A DNA stretch of 64,000 bases from Micromonospora tarapacensis (lineage in GTDB: Bacteria; Actinomycetota; Actinomycetes; Mycobacteriales; Micromonosporaceae). Made by a program: the position numbers and the translations under genes. The DNA lies in NCBI RefSeq assembly GCF_019697375.1, contig NZ_JAHCDI010000004.1, positions 3,397,324 through 3,461,323 on the forward strand, read 5' to 3'. Below are positions 29,626-39,125 of the stretch, in pieces. The notes under the pieces are model-generated. The model saw nothing but the letters and a program-made list of their open reading frames with translations. It was not told where the DNA came from and did not search any database. Numbering within the stretch: the stretch's first letter is position 1; every line of letters starts with the position of its first letter.

Positions 29626-30862
29626 TCAGCCCGGCAGCAGCAGCCCGACCAGTTCCACGTGCTGCGTCATCGGGAACAGGTCGTAGCCGCGCAGCGTCTC
29701 CAGCCGCCAGCCCAGGCCGGCGAAGACCCGCACGTCCCGGGCGAAGGCGGCCGGGTCGCAGGCCACGTACGCCACGGCACGCGGCCCGGCGGCGACCACC
29801 TCGCGCACCACCCGCGCGCCGGCCCCCGACCGGGGCGGGTCGAGCACCACCACGTCGACCGGCCCGGTGATCCGGCGACGGGCCAGGGCGGTCTCCACCC
29901 GGGCCGCCACCACCTCGACGGTGGGCAGGTCGCGCAGGTTCTCCCGGGCCGCCGCAACGCCGTCACCGGCCGCCTCGACCAGGGTGACCCGGCCGGCCGC
30001 GCCGACCCGGCCGGCCAGCGCGGCGGCGAACAGGCCCGCCCCGCCGTAGAGATCCCAGGCCGTCTCCCCCGGCCGCGGGCCGGTCAGCTCCAGCACCGCC
30101 CCGACGAGCGCGTCCGGCGCGTTGGGATGGACCTGCCAGAAGGACGAGGCGGGCAGCGACCACTCCCGGCCGGCGGCCCGTTCGCGGACCCGGTCCGGGC
30201 CACTCACCACGGCGTCCCGCCCGCCGGCCAGGGCGGTCACCGCCACGTCTCCACCGGAGGAGGCGACGGCCTCCACCGCGTCGGCGTCCGGCCAGTCCGC
30301 TCCGGCGGAGGTCAGGATCGGCAGGTCCTGGATGGCCGGGTGGGCGATCAGACACCGGTCGACCGGCACCACCTCGTGCGAGCGGTGCTTGAGCAGCCCG
30401 GCGCGGCCCGCCGCGTCCACCGCGTACCGAACCCGGGAGCGCCAGCCGAGTGGTCCGCCCGGCAGCGCCTGCCCGGACGCCCAGCGCGTCGCACTGGGCG
30501 TCGGTCAGGCCGCCGAGGCGGGTAAGTTGCTCGCGGACGACGCCGGCCTTCCAGCTCAGCTGCGCATCCGGCGCGACGTGTTGCAGGTCGCAGCCGCCGC
30601 AGAGACCCGGCCGGGCGTACGGGCAGGGCGGTGTCACCCGATCCGGGGCGGGCTCCAGCACGCTGACCGCGTCGGCCCGGACGTAGCCCCGGTGCACCTC
30701 GGTCACCTCGGCCAGCACCCGCTCGCCGGGCAGGGCGTGCCGGACGAAGACCACCTGGCCGTCCACCCGGGCCACGCAGTGCCCGCCGGGGGCGATCGCC
30801 GCCACGGTCAGTTCGACCCGCTCGGCCTCCGTCAACCCACCGCCCGCGGTGCTCCCGGTCAC
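29626..30862 (-). CDS. TRAM-domain 23S rRNA/tRNA uracil-C5 methyltransferase (apparent frameshift)
   Basis: This is an RlmCD/TrmA-type SAM-dependent enzyme. An N-terminal TRAM domain ([20 protein letters not shown]) and the Fe-S cysteines ([18 protein letters not shown]) precede the catalytic domain. That domain has [25 protein letters not shown] with the usual DPPR motif, and [13 protein letters not shown] with the catalytic cysteine. The frame is broken near 30466-30474. This break needs one base removed or two added, unlike the other breaks in the window. The GTG at 30862 overlaps the transporter stop by 4 bases. The M. tuberculosis counterpart is in the same place (Rv2689c by recall). Whether it is rlmC/rlmD/trmA type is undecided. 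Confidence 0.8.
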
Positions 30863-32946
30863 CGCGGTTCCCCGCTCGGTGCCTGGTTCTCGCCGAGCGG
30901 TGCGGAGTCCACCGGGGGGACGGCCGGCGGCAGGGTGCTGCGCTGGGCCACCCGGGGACCCCGGACCGGCCCCCGGGTGAGCGTGGCGTCCATCCGGTCG
31001 AGGTCCTTGCCGGCGGTCGAGGCGAGCTGCCACGGCACGCTGGTCACCATCACCCCGGGCTCGAACAGCAGCCGGCCCTTCAGCCGTAGCGCGCTCTGGT
31101 TGTGCAGCAGGTTCTCCCACCAGCGTCCGACCACGTACTCGGGGATGAAGACGGTCACCACGTCGCGCGGTGAGTCGCGGCGGACACCGGCCACGTAGTT
31201 CAGGATCGGGCGGGTGATCTCCCGGTACGGCGAGTCGATCACGGTGAGCGGGATCGGCACGTCCCGGCGTTCCCAGTCGGCCTGCAACTGCCGGGTGTCG
31301 TGATCGTCCACGTTGACGGTCACCGCGGTGATGGTGTCCGGCCGGGTGGCCTGGGCGTACGCCACCGCCCGCAGCGTCGGCTGGTGCAGCTTGCTGACCA
31401 GCACGATCGCGTGGTTGCGGGCCGGCAGCACCGGCCGACCGTCGTCGTCCGGGGTCAGCTCGACGGCCACCCGGTCGTAGTGCCGGCGGATGGCCAGCAT
31501 CAGCACGTAGATCAGACCCATCGCGACGATGGCGATCCACGCGCCGAGCAGGAACTTGGTGATCAGCACGATGACCAGGACCGTGCCGGTCATCGCCATG
31601 CCGAAGGTGTTGATGGCCCGGCTACGGAGCATCCGGCGACGCACCAGCGGGTCCCGCTCGTTGGGCAGCAGCCGGTTCCAGTGCCGGATCATCCCCGCCT
31701 GGGACAGGGTGAACGACACGAAGACGCCCACGATGTAGAGCTGGATGAGCTTCGTCACCTCGGCCTGGAAGCCGATGATCAGCACGATCGCGAAGCTGGC
31801 CAGGAAGAGAATGCCGTTGGAGAAGGCCAGCCGATCGCCCCGGGTGTGCAACTGCCGGGGCAGGTAGCGATCCTGGGCGAGGATCGAGCCGAGGACCGGG
31901 AAGCCGGTGAAGGCCGTGTTGGCGGCCACGAAGAGGATCGTGGCGGTCACCCCGACGACCACGAACAACAGCACCGAGCCGGCGCCGAAGATCGTCTCAC
32001 CGAGTTGGGCGGTGACGGTCTTCTGCACGTACCCGTCGGGGCCGGCGACGATCTGCAGGCCCGGGTTCTCGACGAACTGCAACCCGGTGAGCCGGGCCAG
32101 CCAGATGATGCCGACCAGCATGGTCACCGCGACGAGGCCGAGCATCAGCAGGGTGGTGGCGGCGTTGCGGCTCTTGGGCGCCCTGAACGCCGGCACCCCG
32201 TTGGAGATCGCCTCCACGCCGGTGAGCGCGGCACAGCCGGAGGAGAAGCTGCGCAGCAGCAGGAACGCCATCGCCCAGCCGGTCGTGTCGTGCCACTCGG
32301 CGGCGATGACCAGGCCGGCGCTGGGCGCCCGCAGGTCCTCCCCGAGCACGACGATCCGGACCAGCCCGGTGAGGATCATGCCGACGATGACGATGACGAA
32401 GCCGTACGTCGGGATCGCGAACGCGGTGCCCGACTCCCTCAGGCCACGCAGGTTCACCGCGGCCAGCAGCACCACGGCGGTGACGGCGACGAGCACCTTG
32501 TGGGTCGCCACGAAGGGGAGGACCGAGCCGAGGTTGGCCACCCCGGAGGAGACGGACACGGCGACCGTCAGCACGTAGTCGACAAGCAACGCGCTGGCCA
32601 CCCCCACCCCGGCGCGCCGGCCGAGGTTCACCGTCGCCACCTCGTAGTCGCCGCCCCCGGAGGGGTAGGCGTGCACGTTCTGCCGATAGCTGGCCACCAC
32701 GGTGAGCATCACCACGACCACCCCGAGGGCGACCCACGGCGAGAAGACGAAGGTCGAGGCGCCCGCGATGGAGAGCATCAGCAGGATCTCGTCCGGCGCG
32801 TACGCCACGCTGGACAGGGCGTCCGAGGCGAAGACGGGCAGGGCGATGCGCTTCGGGAGGAGGGTGTGCTTGAGCCGGTCGGACCGGAACGGTCGACCGA
32901 CGAGCAACCGCTTCAGCAGGGAGGTGGATCGGGCCACAACGGCCAA
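30859..32946 (-). CDS. APC-superfamily transporter, KimA-like potassium importer
   Basis: This 695-residue protein has about 12 membrane segments and a soluble C-terminal domain of about 200 residues. Signature regions are LPVFASDALSSVAYAPDE, YPSGGGDYEVA, LLRSFSSGCAALTGVEAISNG, ANTAFTGFPVLGSILAQDRYLP, as in KimA/YdaO proteins, which import K+. It is adjacent to two TrkA/RCK proteins on the other strand, consistent with potassium. The start is uncertain. The GGAGGT at 32955-32960 would overlap a GTG at 32958, and it is well spaced for the TTG at 32946, which I use. The methyltransferase overlaps its stop. Confidence 0.8.
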   Translation of the reverse strand: MAVVARSTSLLKRLLVGRPFRSDRLKHTLLPKRIALPVFASDALSSVAYAPDEILLMLSIAGASTFVFSPWVALGVVVVMLTVVASYRQNVHAYPSGGGDYEVATVNLGRRAGVGVASALLVDYVLTVAVSVSSGVANLGSVLPFVATHKVLVAVTAVVLLAAVNLRGLRESGTAFAIPTYGFVIVIVGMILTGLVRIVVLGEDLRAPSAGLVIAAEWHDTTGWAMAFLLLRSFSSGCAALTGVEAISNGVPAFRAPKSRNAATTLLMLGLVAVTMLVGIIWLARLTGLQFVENPGLQIVAGPDGYVQKTVTAQLGETIFGAGSVLLFVVVGVTATILFVAANTAFTGFPVLGSILAQDRYLPRQLHTRGDRLAFSNGILFLASFAIVLIIGFQAEVTKLIQLYIVGVFVSFTLSQAGMIRHWNRLLPNERDPLVRRRMLRSRAINTFGMAMTGTVLVIVLITKFLLGAWIAIVAMGLIYVLMLAIRRHYDRVAVELTPDDDGRPVLPARNHAIVLVSKLHQPTLRAVAYAQATRPDTITAVTVNVDDHDTRQLQADWERRDVPIPLTVIDSPYREITRPILNYVAGVRRDSPRDVVTVFIPEYVVGRWWENLLHNQSALRLKGRLLFEPGVMVTSVPWQLASTAGKDLDRMDATLTRGPVRGPRVAQRSTLPPAVPPVDSAPLGENQAPSGEPR

Positions 32947-33089
32947 GCGTACGACCACCTCCGGTGCTCGCGGGGGGTGGCCGGCTGCGGGCGGATGAGC
33001 CGCCGGAGTACCGTCGGTCCCCGTCCGCCGTCCCGACGTGGCAGGCTCGCAGGCGACGAGGCGCAGCGGTAGGCACCGTGGGAGGCAGC

Positions 33090-33752
33090 GTGCATGTCGT
33101 GATCATGGGATGCGGCCGGGTCGGCTCGACCCTGGCCCACAACCTGGAGTCCCGGGGGCACTCGGTGGCGGTCATCGACCAGGACGCCGACTCGTTCCGC
33201 CGGCTGAGGCCCGACTTCGCCGGGACCACGGTCACCGGAGCCGGTTTCGACGGCGACGTGCTGCGTCAGGCCGGCATCGAACGGGCGGACGCCTTCGCCG
33301 CCGTCTCCAGCGGCGACAACTCCAACATCATCTCGGCTCGGCTGGCCCGCGAGACGTTCGGCGTCTCCCGGGTGGCGGCCCGCATCTACGACCAGCGCCG
33401 CGCGCAGGTCTACGAGCGGCTGGGCATCCCCACCGTGGCCACCGTCCGGTGGACGGCCGACCGGATGCTGCGGCACCTGCTGCCCGAGGGCAACGTGGAG
33501 ATCTTCCGCGACCCGACGAGCACCGTCTCGATCGTCGAGGTGCCCGTGCACAAGGACTGGATCGGCCACCCGGTGCGGGAGCTGGAGGAGGCGACCGGGG
33601 CCCGGGTGGCGTACCTGATCCGCTTCGGTATCGGCACGCTGCCGGCCCGCTCCAGCATCCTGCAGGAGGGCGACCAGGTCTTCATGCTGGTCACCGACGA
33701 CATGGTGAACACGGTCACCTCGGTGGCAGCGGCGCCGGAAGGAGGGCAGTGA
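33090..33752 (+). CDS. ceoB: TrkA-family potassium uptake protein
   Basis: This 220-residue RCK protein has the NAD-binding motif IMGCGRVGSTLAHNL, an acidic residue VIDQD at the end of the second strand, and a C-terminal RCK_C (TrkA_C) half (GHPVRELEEATGARVAYLIR). It senses NAD(H) or nucleotide and gates a K+ channel or transporter. It is coupled by a 4-base overlap to the second TrkA gene. The start is the GTG at 33090, with GGGAGGC as ribosome site. Together the pair matches ceoB-ceoC of M. tuberculosis, and no TrkH/TrkG membrane partner lies beside it. Confidence 0.88.
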   Translation: MHVVIMGCGRVGSTLAHNLESRGHSVAVIDQDADSFRRLRPDFAGTTVTGAGFDGDVLRQAGIERADAFAAVSSGDNSNIISARLARETFGVSRVAARIYDQRRAQVYERLGIPTVATVRWTADRMLRHLLPEGNVEIFRDPTSTVSIVEVPVHKDWIGHPVRELEEATGARVAYLIRFGIGTLPARSSILQEGDQVFMLVTDDMVNTVTSVAAAPEGGQ

Positions 33753-34444
33753 TCGTGCGAGTCGCCATTGCCGGCGCCGGCAACGTGGGTCGCTCCATCG
33801 CCCAGGAGCTGATCGAGAACGGCCACCAGGTGATGCTCATCGAGCGGCAGCCACGGATGCTGCGGCCGGACCGGGTGCCGGACGCGGAGTGGGTGCTGGC
33901 CGACGCCTGCGAGCTGGCCAGCCTGGACGAGGCCGACCTGGCCCGCTGCGACGTGGTGGTCGCGGCCACCGGCGACGACAAGGTCAACCTCGTGGTCTCG
34001 CTGCTGGCCAAGACCGAGTTCGCGGTGGCGCGGGTGGTCGCCCGGGTCAACCGGGCCGAGAACGAGTGGCTGTTCACCGAGCAGTGGGGCGTGGACGTGG
34101 CGGTCAGCAAGCCTCGGGTGATGGCCGCGCTGGTCGAGGAGGCGGTGACGGTCGGTGACCTGGTCCGCCTGATGACCTTCCGGCAGGGCGAGGCCAACCT
34201 GGTCGAGATCACGTTGCCGCCGACCGCCCCGTACGTCGGGCACGCACTGCGGGAGATCCCGCTGCCCCGGGACGCCGCGCTGGTGGCGATCCTGCGCGGC
34301 AAGCGGGTGCTGGTGCCCAGCCCGGACGACCCGATCGAGGCCGGCGACGAGCTGGTCTTCGTCTGCACCGCCGAGGTCGAGGACGCGGTCCGGGCGGTGG
34401 TGCTCGGCCCGGACAGCGTCGAGCGCACCCGGGAGTCGCGCTAG
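33749..34444 (+). CDS. ceoC: TrkA-family potassium uptake protein, second subunit
   Basis: This RCK protein of 231 residues has VAIAGAGNVGRSIAQEL, VMLIERQ, AATGDDKVNLVVSLLAK and a C-terminal TrkA_C half (PYVGHALREIPLPRDAALVAILR). The GTG at 33749 overlaps the ceoB stop by 4 bases, and a second GTG at 33755 is also possible. The two RCK proteins probably act as a heteromer. Because the divergent neighbour is a KimA-like transporter and no Trk channel gene is visible, they might regulate it or a distant TrkH. This is inference. Confidence 0.88.
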   Translation: MIVRVAIAGAGNVGRSIAQELIENGHQVMLIERQPRMLRPDRVPDAEWVLADACELASLDEADLARCDVVVAATGDDKVNLVVSLLAKTEFAVARVVARVNRAENEWLFTEQWGVDVAVSKPRVMAALVEEAVTVGDLVRLMTFRQGEANLVEITLPPTAPYVGHALREIPLPRDAALVAILRGKRVLVPSPDDPIEAGDELVFVCTAEVEDAVRAVVLGPDSVERTRESR

Positions 34445-34489
34445 CGTTCCGGGTGGTCGGCGCCGGCATCCGGCCGCGGCCGGGGTGGC

Positions 34490-35212
34490 TCAGCTCGCCA
34501 GCGGGGCCATGCCGGGCTCGCGGGTCACCCGCCGCACCGCCCAGACCGTGATCAGCAGCAGCAGCACGTAGGGCGGGTAGCCCAGGGCCAGCCGGGCGAT
34601 CCCGAGTGCGGTCTCCATGTCCGCGGCCGCCGCCTCGTCACCGAGCTGGTCGAACCGGCGGGCAGCCAGGTAGATCGCGGCCTGCACGCCCACCTTCGCC
34701 AGCCACACCACACCCCACAGCACGGTCAGTCTCGTGAAGGTGCGGACCAGCTTGGGATCGTCGCGCCACACGGCACTGCCCCTGGCCACCAGCACCGACC
34801 AGATCCAGCCGACCAGCGGCTGTCGGATCGCCGCCGAGACCAGCAGCGCCACCCCGTAGCCGATGCCGTAAAGGATCCCGGGGAGGTAGAAGTCGCGCGC
34901 GTCGCCGGTACGCCAGGCGATGGCGGCGCCGATCGCGATGCCGAACAGGCCGTTGACCGCGTGCCGCACCGGCCGGCGTTGCGCCAGTCGCAACCCGCCG
35001 ATCAGCACCGCCACCGCCACCGAAGCGATCACCGCGGGCCGCAGCTCGCCGAGGATGTTGGCGATCACGAAGACCACCACCGGGATGCTGGACTCGACCA
35101 GCCCTCGCCAGCCGCCGAGCTGGTCGGCCATCTGCTCGGCGACGGTGGGCAGTCGCTCCTCGTCCGCCGGCCCGCTCTCCGGCTGGGCGGCCGGATGCTG
35201 TCCCGTGGTCAT
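34490..35212 (-). CDS. DUF3159 membrane protein
   Basis: This 240-residue protein has about six membrane segments and a hydrophilic N terminus (about 35 residues). Family blocks include AEQMADQLGGWRGLVESSIPVVVFVIAN and GWIWSVLVARGSAVWRDDPKLVRTF. The family is actinobacterial and of unknown function. It starts in a 4-base ATGA overlap with the OB-fold gene, so the two are translated from one message. No transport or enzyme motif is visible. Confidence 0.85.
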   Translation of the reverse strand: MTTGQHPAAQPESGPADEERLPTVAEQMADQLGGWRGLVESSIPVVVFVIANILGELRPAVIASVAVAVLIGGLRLAQRRPVRHAVNGLFGIAIGAAIAWRTGDARDFYLPGILYGIGYGVALLVSAAIRQPLVGWIWSVLVARGSAVWRDDPKLVRTFTRLTVLWGVVWLAKVGVQAAIYLAARRFDQLGDEAAAADMETALGIARLALGYPPYVLLLLITVWAVRRVTREPGMAPLAS

Positions 35213-35589
35213 CGCCCGCCTTCCAGCTCGTAGTACGGGTTGTAGATCACTTTACGGTCGTCGCGCACCGCGATCCTTCCCCGGGCGGTCAGGTGCCGCC
35301 CCGGTTCGACGCCGGCGATGTGCCGCCGGCCGAGCCAGACCAGTGTCACGACGTCACTGCCGTCATAGAGATCCGCTTCCAGCGCCGGCTGGTTGGTCCG
35401 CGGGGTGTAGACGACGGTACGCAGTCGGCCGCTGACCGAGACCACCTGCCCGCGCGCGCACTGCAACATCGGCACCGCACCGCAGCGGGCGCTCTCCTGC
35501 TGCAACTGCTGTGCCTCGATCTCGGCCTCGCTCGCGGTTAGCCGTCGCAGCATCCGTCGCAGCGAACCCCGACCCTCGTCGGCGGTCAT
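35209..35589 (-). CDS. OB-fold nucleic-acid-binding protein
   Basis: This 126-residue protein has a leading helical part (LRRMLRRLTASEAEIEAQQL) and an OB-fold of the RecG-wedge/tRNA-anticodon-binding type (VVSVSGRLRTVVYTPRT, LEADLYDGSDVVTLVWLGRR, LTARGRIAVRDDRKVIYNPYYEL). It probably binds RNA or single-stranded DNA. It overlaps the DUF3159 gene by 4 bases. The family keeps its place between dut and the transporter region in other actinobacteria. No catalytic residues are visible. Confidence 0.8.
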   Translation of the reverse strand: MTADEGRGSLRRMLRRLTASEAEIEAQQLQQESARCGAVPMLQCARGQVVSVSGRLRTVVYTPRTNQPALEADLYDGSDVVTLVWLGRRHIAGVEPGRHLTARGRIAVRDDRKVIYNPYYELEGGR

Positions 35590-35717
35590 GACCTCCGCGC
35601 CACCCTCTCCACGCCGGCCGGCTGGCACCGGCACCCGCCGTGCTCCGGCGACGCCGGAACGGTTCCCGCCAGGGTACGCCGGGCGGGGCGGTCCCGGCGC
35701 ACCCGGAAATCCTCGTC

Positions 35718-36374
35718 TCAGCGGGCGCCGGGCGCCGAGGCGGCATCCGCCTGCCCGGCCTGTGCGGCCGCCTCGCCTGCCTCACGCGGCAGCCGCAGCG
35801 GCAGGGGCTCACGCACCGGCTTGGCCTCCACCCCCCGGTCGACGACCAGCCCGTCCAGGCAGTGGGCCAGCGGGCCGGCCGCCGCCGGCCTGGTGGCCGC
35901 CTCACCCTGGTACACCGCGCGGACCATCCAGCGCGGCCCGTCGATCCCGACGAACCGCAGGTCGGTCGGGCCGTCGTCGGTACGCACCCGGGCGTGCAGC
36001 TCCGTGCCGTACTCGCCGGCGACCTCCTCCACGGTGGCCCCGTCGGCGAACAGCGACTGGCGGATCTCCTCGCGCACCTCGCCCCAGATCCCCTCGGACC
36101 GTGGGGCGGCGAAGACGCCGAGTTGCAGGGCGCTCTGCCCGTGCACCAGCACGACCTGCTGAACCACCCCCTGCGGGTCGGCCTGCACCCGCACCTCGAC
36201 ATCGGGTACCGCCGGGATCTGCAGGCTGCCCAGGTCGAGCCGCTGCACCCCGTCGGGCGCCTCGGTCACGTCGTACGGCCCGCGCGCCGGCGCCGGCTCG
36301 ACGCCCTCGGGCACCTCGGCGACCTGCTCGTCAGGGGCGTGCCGTCCCGCGGCCCGCTTTCGGGAGAAGATCAC
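35718..36374 (-). CDS. DUF3710 family protein
   Basis: This 218-residue cytoplasmic protein belongs to an actinobacteria-specific family of unknown function. Family blocks are [22 protein letters not shown] and IQ-type [35 protein letters not shown]. There is no signal or membrane segment. The start is placed at the GTG at 36374, which overlaps the dut stop by 4 bases and gives MIFSRKR. A GTG three codons upstream (36383) is possible. Co-transcription with dut is supported by this overlap, but a shared function is not known. Confidence 0.82.
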   Translation of the reverse strand: MIFSRKRAAGRHAPDEQVAEVPEGVEPAPARGPYDVTEAPDGVQRLDLGSLQIPAVPDVEVRVQADPQGVVQQVVLVHGQSALQLGVFAAPRSEGIWGEVREEIRQSLFADGATVEEVAGEYGTELHARVRTDDGPTDLRFVGIDGPRWMVRAVYQGEAATRPAAAGPLAHCLDGLVVDRGVEAKPVREPLPLRLPREAGEAAAQAGQADAASAPGAR

Positions 36375-36901
36375 TGCGTCCACCCTCCGCTGTTCGCACT
36401 CACGGTGCCCTCGCTTCCGTCCGCGCCGTCCGTCGCCGCCGGCGGCACCAGCCCGGCGTGCCCGCCCGTGGAGCCGTGCCCGCCGGTCCCGCGTCCGGAC
36501 GCGGGCAGCTCGGCCACCGGCTGGAAGACCGCCCGTTCCACCCGCTGCACGACGAGCTGCGCGATCCGGTCCCCCCGGGAGATCTTCACCGGCACGGCCC
36601 GATCATGGTTGATCAGGTTGACCAGGATCTCACCCCGGTAGCCGGCGTCGACCGTACCGGGCGCGTTGAGCACCGTCACGCCGAGTCTGGCCGCGAGCCC
36701 CGATCGGGGATGGACCAGGCCCACATATCCCTCGGGCAGGGCGATCGCCACGCCGGTCGGCACCAGCGCCCGGCCGCCGGGCGGCAGCTCCACGTCGGTG
36801 GCCGCCACCAGGTCGGCACCGGCGTCACCGGGATGGGCGTACGCCGGCACCGGCAGCTCGGGGTCGAGCCGTCGGACCGGCACGGGCACCATATCGGTCA
36901 C
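36371..36901 (-). CDS. dut: dUTP diphosphatase
   Basis: Dut cleaves dUTP to dUMP and pyrophosphate, keeping uracil out of DNA. All five trimeric dUTPase motifs are visible: AGADLVA (1), [10 protein letters not shown] (2), [11 protein letters not shown] with the catalytic Asp (3), [10 protein letters not shown] (4) and the glycine-rich [12 protein letters not shown] (5). The C terminus runs ~25 residues past motif 5 in a low-complexity tail. The start is a GTG at 36901 or the ATG three codons later (36892). It heads a minus-strand unit with DUF3710. Confidence 0.93.
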   Translation of the reverse strand: MTDMVPVPVRRLDPELPVPAYAHPGDAGADLVAATDVELPPGGRALVPTGVAIALPEGYVGLVHPRSGLAARLGVTVLNAPGTVDAGYRGEILVNLINHDRAVPVKISRGDRIAQLVVQRVERAVFQPVAELPASGRGTGGHGSTGGHAGLVPPAATDGADGSEGTVSANSGGWTQ

Positions 36902-36988
36902 GGTTTCCCTCTTTCGTCCATTCCGCTGGGGATGACCCCTGTCATCCTGCCCGGTACCCGGGCGACGCCGCGCCGTACCCTGGCACGA

Positions 36989-37480
36989 GTGAGCCAGTCA
37001 CGGTCTCCTTCGTCCACCGCGGCGCGCCCGGCGTACGCCGAACGGCTGCGTCTGCCCTGGTGGTGGTGGCTCGCCGGGCTCGCCACCGCCGCCCTGCTCG
37101 CCGTGGAGATCTGGATGGGTGGCACCGGGGTGCGGGCCTGGTTGCCGTTCGCGGTGCTGCTGCCCGCCGCCGTCGCCGCGCTGGCCTGGCTGGGTCGGAT
37201 CCGGGTCGTGGTGACCGACGGCGAGTTGCGGGTCGACGACGCCCGACTGCCGGTGCGCTTCGTCGCCGACGTCATCCCGCTGGACGCCGCCGGGCGGCGT
37301 GAGGCGCTCGGCGTCGGAGCGGATCCGCTGGCGTTCGTCGTTCAGCGACCATGGATCGCGGGGGCCGTCCAGGTGGTCCTCGACGACCCGGCCGACCCCA
37401 CCCCGTTCTGGGTGGTCAGCACCCGCCACCCGGTCGAGCTGGCCGACGCCCTGCTGGCCGCCCGGGACGCGGCAAACTGA
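36989..37480 (+). CDS. DUF3093 membrane protein
   Basis: This 163-residue protein has two adjacent membrane segments ([20 protein letters not shown] and [19 protein letters not shown]) and a C-terminal soluble domain with [22 protein letters not shown] and [28 protein letters not shown], as in DUF3093. Its function is unknown. The GTG at 36989 is the start, and it is divergent from dut with 87 bp between them. The family lies next to dut in many actinobacteria (Rv2698 by recall). Confidence 0.85.
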   Translation: MSQSRSPSSTAARPAYAERLRLPWWWWLAGLATAALLAVEIWMGGTGVRAWLPFAVLLPAAVAALAWLGRIRVVVTDGELRVDDARLPVRFVADVIPLDAAGRREALGVGADPLAFVVQRPWIAGAVQVVLDDPADPTPFWVVSTRHPVELADALLAARDAAN

Positions 37481-37511
37481 CCGAACCCGCAGTGCCCCCG
37501 CGGAGCCGCGG

Positions 37512-38311
37512 TCAGGAGGCCCCGGGCAGGGCAGGCGGGGCGGGCGGCGGCCCGCCAGGCAGACCGCGCCGGTGCCGGCGCAGGTCGGTGCGGAGTTGGT
37601 CGGCCAGCGTCCGGGTGGCCCGGCGGTTCAGGTAGCTCGCCACCGCGGCGCCGGTGAGGAAGGGGCCCAGCGTGGTCAGGTTGCGGCCGAAGCGCTTGAG
37701 TAGGGTGTCTCGCAGCTCGTGACGGGCGGCCGTGCCCAGCACCGCGCCCACCCCCACACCGGGCATCATCGGGTTCACCCCACGCTGGTTGGCCCAGGCC
37801 TGCACCAGGGCGACCGTTCGCTGGGTGCCGCCGGCCGGCAGCGGTACGCGGTAGACCTCGTGCAGTTCGCCGGTCAGTTTCAGCTCGACCGCCACCACGG
37901 CAACCGTCTCGGCGGCGAGCAGGACCGGCGCCGACAGCAGGCTCGGGGTGACCGTCCACTGCACCGCCGAGGCGCCGCCCCCGGCCGCGCCGACCCCGCC
38001 GTCGCCCGGGAGGCGTTGCGCACCAGCCGGTCGGCCAGCTCCTCGTCGTCGAGCCCGGGGAAGTGCCGGCGCAGGGTGGCCAGATCCCGGATCGGCACAT
38101 GCGGGGCGATCTCGGCGACCATGTCGACCATCCAGCGCAGCGCCGCCTTCGGCTTGAACAGGTCGCCGACCCCCCGGCCACGGACCTGACCGACCAGCCG
38201 ACGCAGCAACTGGCGTCGTCTCGCCGGCTCGATCTCGTCGTCGGTCAGCGCGGCGACCGTCGCGCCCAGCTCACCATCGGCGGCCCGCTCGCTCCGCTCC
38301 CGCTCGCTCAT
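37512..38311 (-). CDS. Conserved hypothetical protein, EcsC-like C-terminal half (apparent frameshift)
   Basis: The first part (38311 down to about 38000) has LTDDEIEPARRRQLLRRL and FKPKAALRWMVDMVAEIAPHVPIRDLATLR. The rest is in a frame shifted by one base (QWTVTPSLLSAPVLLAAETVAVVAVELKL, MPGVGVGAVLGTAARHELRDTLLKRFGRNL, VASYLNRRATRTLADQL). The C-terminal half has hydrophobic helices and an EcsC-like end. The join at about 37993-38001 lies in GGCGGGGTCGG (coding strand), and one added G gives RATAGVGAAGGG. The function is unknown. I would call it one intact gene with a sequence error. Confidence 0.65.
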
Positions 38312-38359
38312 GCCTCACGAGTCAACCAGGTTGGGCGGCGCGGCGCTCGCCGAGCCGGG

Positions 38360-38390
38360 CAGCGGCGGCTCCGCTCGGGAGCCGCCGCTG
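38360..38390 (-). terminator. Hairpin terminator after the DUF4193 gene
   Basis: A perfect 13-bp stem (CAGCGGCGGCTCC with GGAGCCGCCGCTG) with a 5-nt loop lies 22 bp beyond the stop of the minus-strand DUF4193 gene and before the next minus-strand gene start. It should separate the two transcripts. There is no T-run. Confidence 0.75.
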
Positions 38391-38412
38391 TGTTGGTTCC
38401 GTCTTCCGTCGG

Positions 38413-38709
38413 TCAGACGCACTCGCGGCAGATCAGCTCGCCGTTCCGCTCGATCGCCAACTGGCTGCGATGGTGCACCAGGAAGCAACGGGCGCAACGG
38501 AACTCGTCCTGCTGCATCGGAAGCACCTTGACCGTCAGCTCTTCGTCGGCAAGGTCGGCGCCGGGCAGCTCGAAGCTCTCAGCCACTTCGGCCTCGTCGA
38601 CGTCCACGGCGCCCGACTGCGAGTCGACGCGCCGTGCCTTGAGCTCTTCCAGGCTGTCCTCGCCGAGGTCGACCTCGTCGCGGCGCGGGGCGTCGTAGTC
38701 GGTGGCCAT
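38413..38709 (-). CDS. DUF4193 zinc-ribbon-like protein
   Basis: This acidic 98-residue protein starts MATDYDAPRRDEVDLGEDSL and ends with two CxxC pairs, CARCFLVHHRSQLA and LICRECV, a likely zinc site. The family is confined to actinobacteria and is conserved next to cei and suhB (Rv2699c by recall). The role is unknown; the zinc ribbon suggests protein or nucleic-acid contact. The ATG at 38709 follows a GGGAGAG purine stretch. The terminator downstream indicates a single-gene transcript. Confidence 0.87.
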   Translation of the reverse strand: MATDYDAPRRDEVDLGEDSLEELKARRVDSQSGAVDVDEAEVAESFELPGADLADEELTVKVLPMQQDEFRCARCFLVHHRSQLAIERNGELICRECV

Positions 38710-39125
38710 CGGTTTCACTCTCCCATTTCGATGTTGTCGCTTCCGGTTGTAACGCCGGACGACGCTGTTTCGGTTCCGCTGGCCGGCCACCGCTTGTGTC
38801 GGCCACCTGACCCGACGACCGCTCGGACCAGACCGCCAGAGGATCTCCCCGGCGAGCGCGGAACCTACCCCCCCTTTGGGCGAGGCATGTATACCGCCCT
38901 CGTGGCTGAGATGTACGCCCCTGCACGGGAAGTTGTTCCCAATGTGACTCAGGCGACACGAAGATAGGGGTAGTACTACCCGGTTCCCGGATGGCGCGCC
39001 GGCATGTCGGACTGTTTCCACGCGACGGCCGGACACCCGTTAACCTCAGCGGCGTACCCGACGGCCGGCGGGACGGCCCGACCGCCGGCGGCCGCCGCCA
39101 CCCATCATTGCCCGGGAGCGCCCTG
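38710..39125. promoter_or_regulatory. 416-bp divergent regulatory region
   Basis: There is no gene here; it separates the minus-strand DUF4193 gene from plus-strand cei. It holds a perfect 14-bp palindrome (38968-38981) and patches poorer in GC around 38700-38770 and 38880-38975, which is where promoters would be expected. I cannot place -35/-10 boxes with confidence. Confidence 0.5.
38968..38981. promoter_or_regulatory. Perfect 14-bp palindrome upstream of cei
   Basis: GGGTAGTACTACCC is perfectly symmetric and lies 145 bp before the cei start in the longest gene-free region of the window. Its position and symmetry suggest a dimeric regulator site. I cannot name the regulator. Confidence 0.45.
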
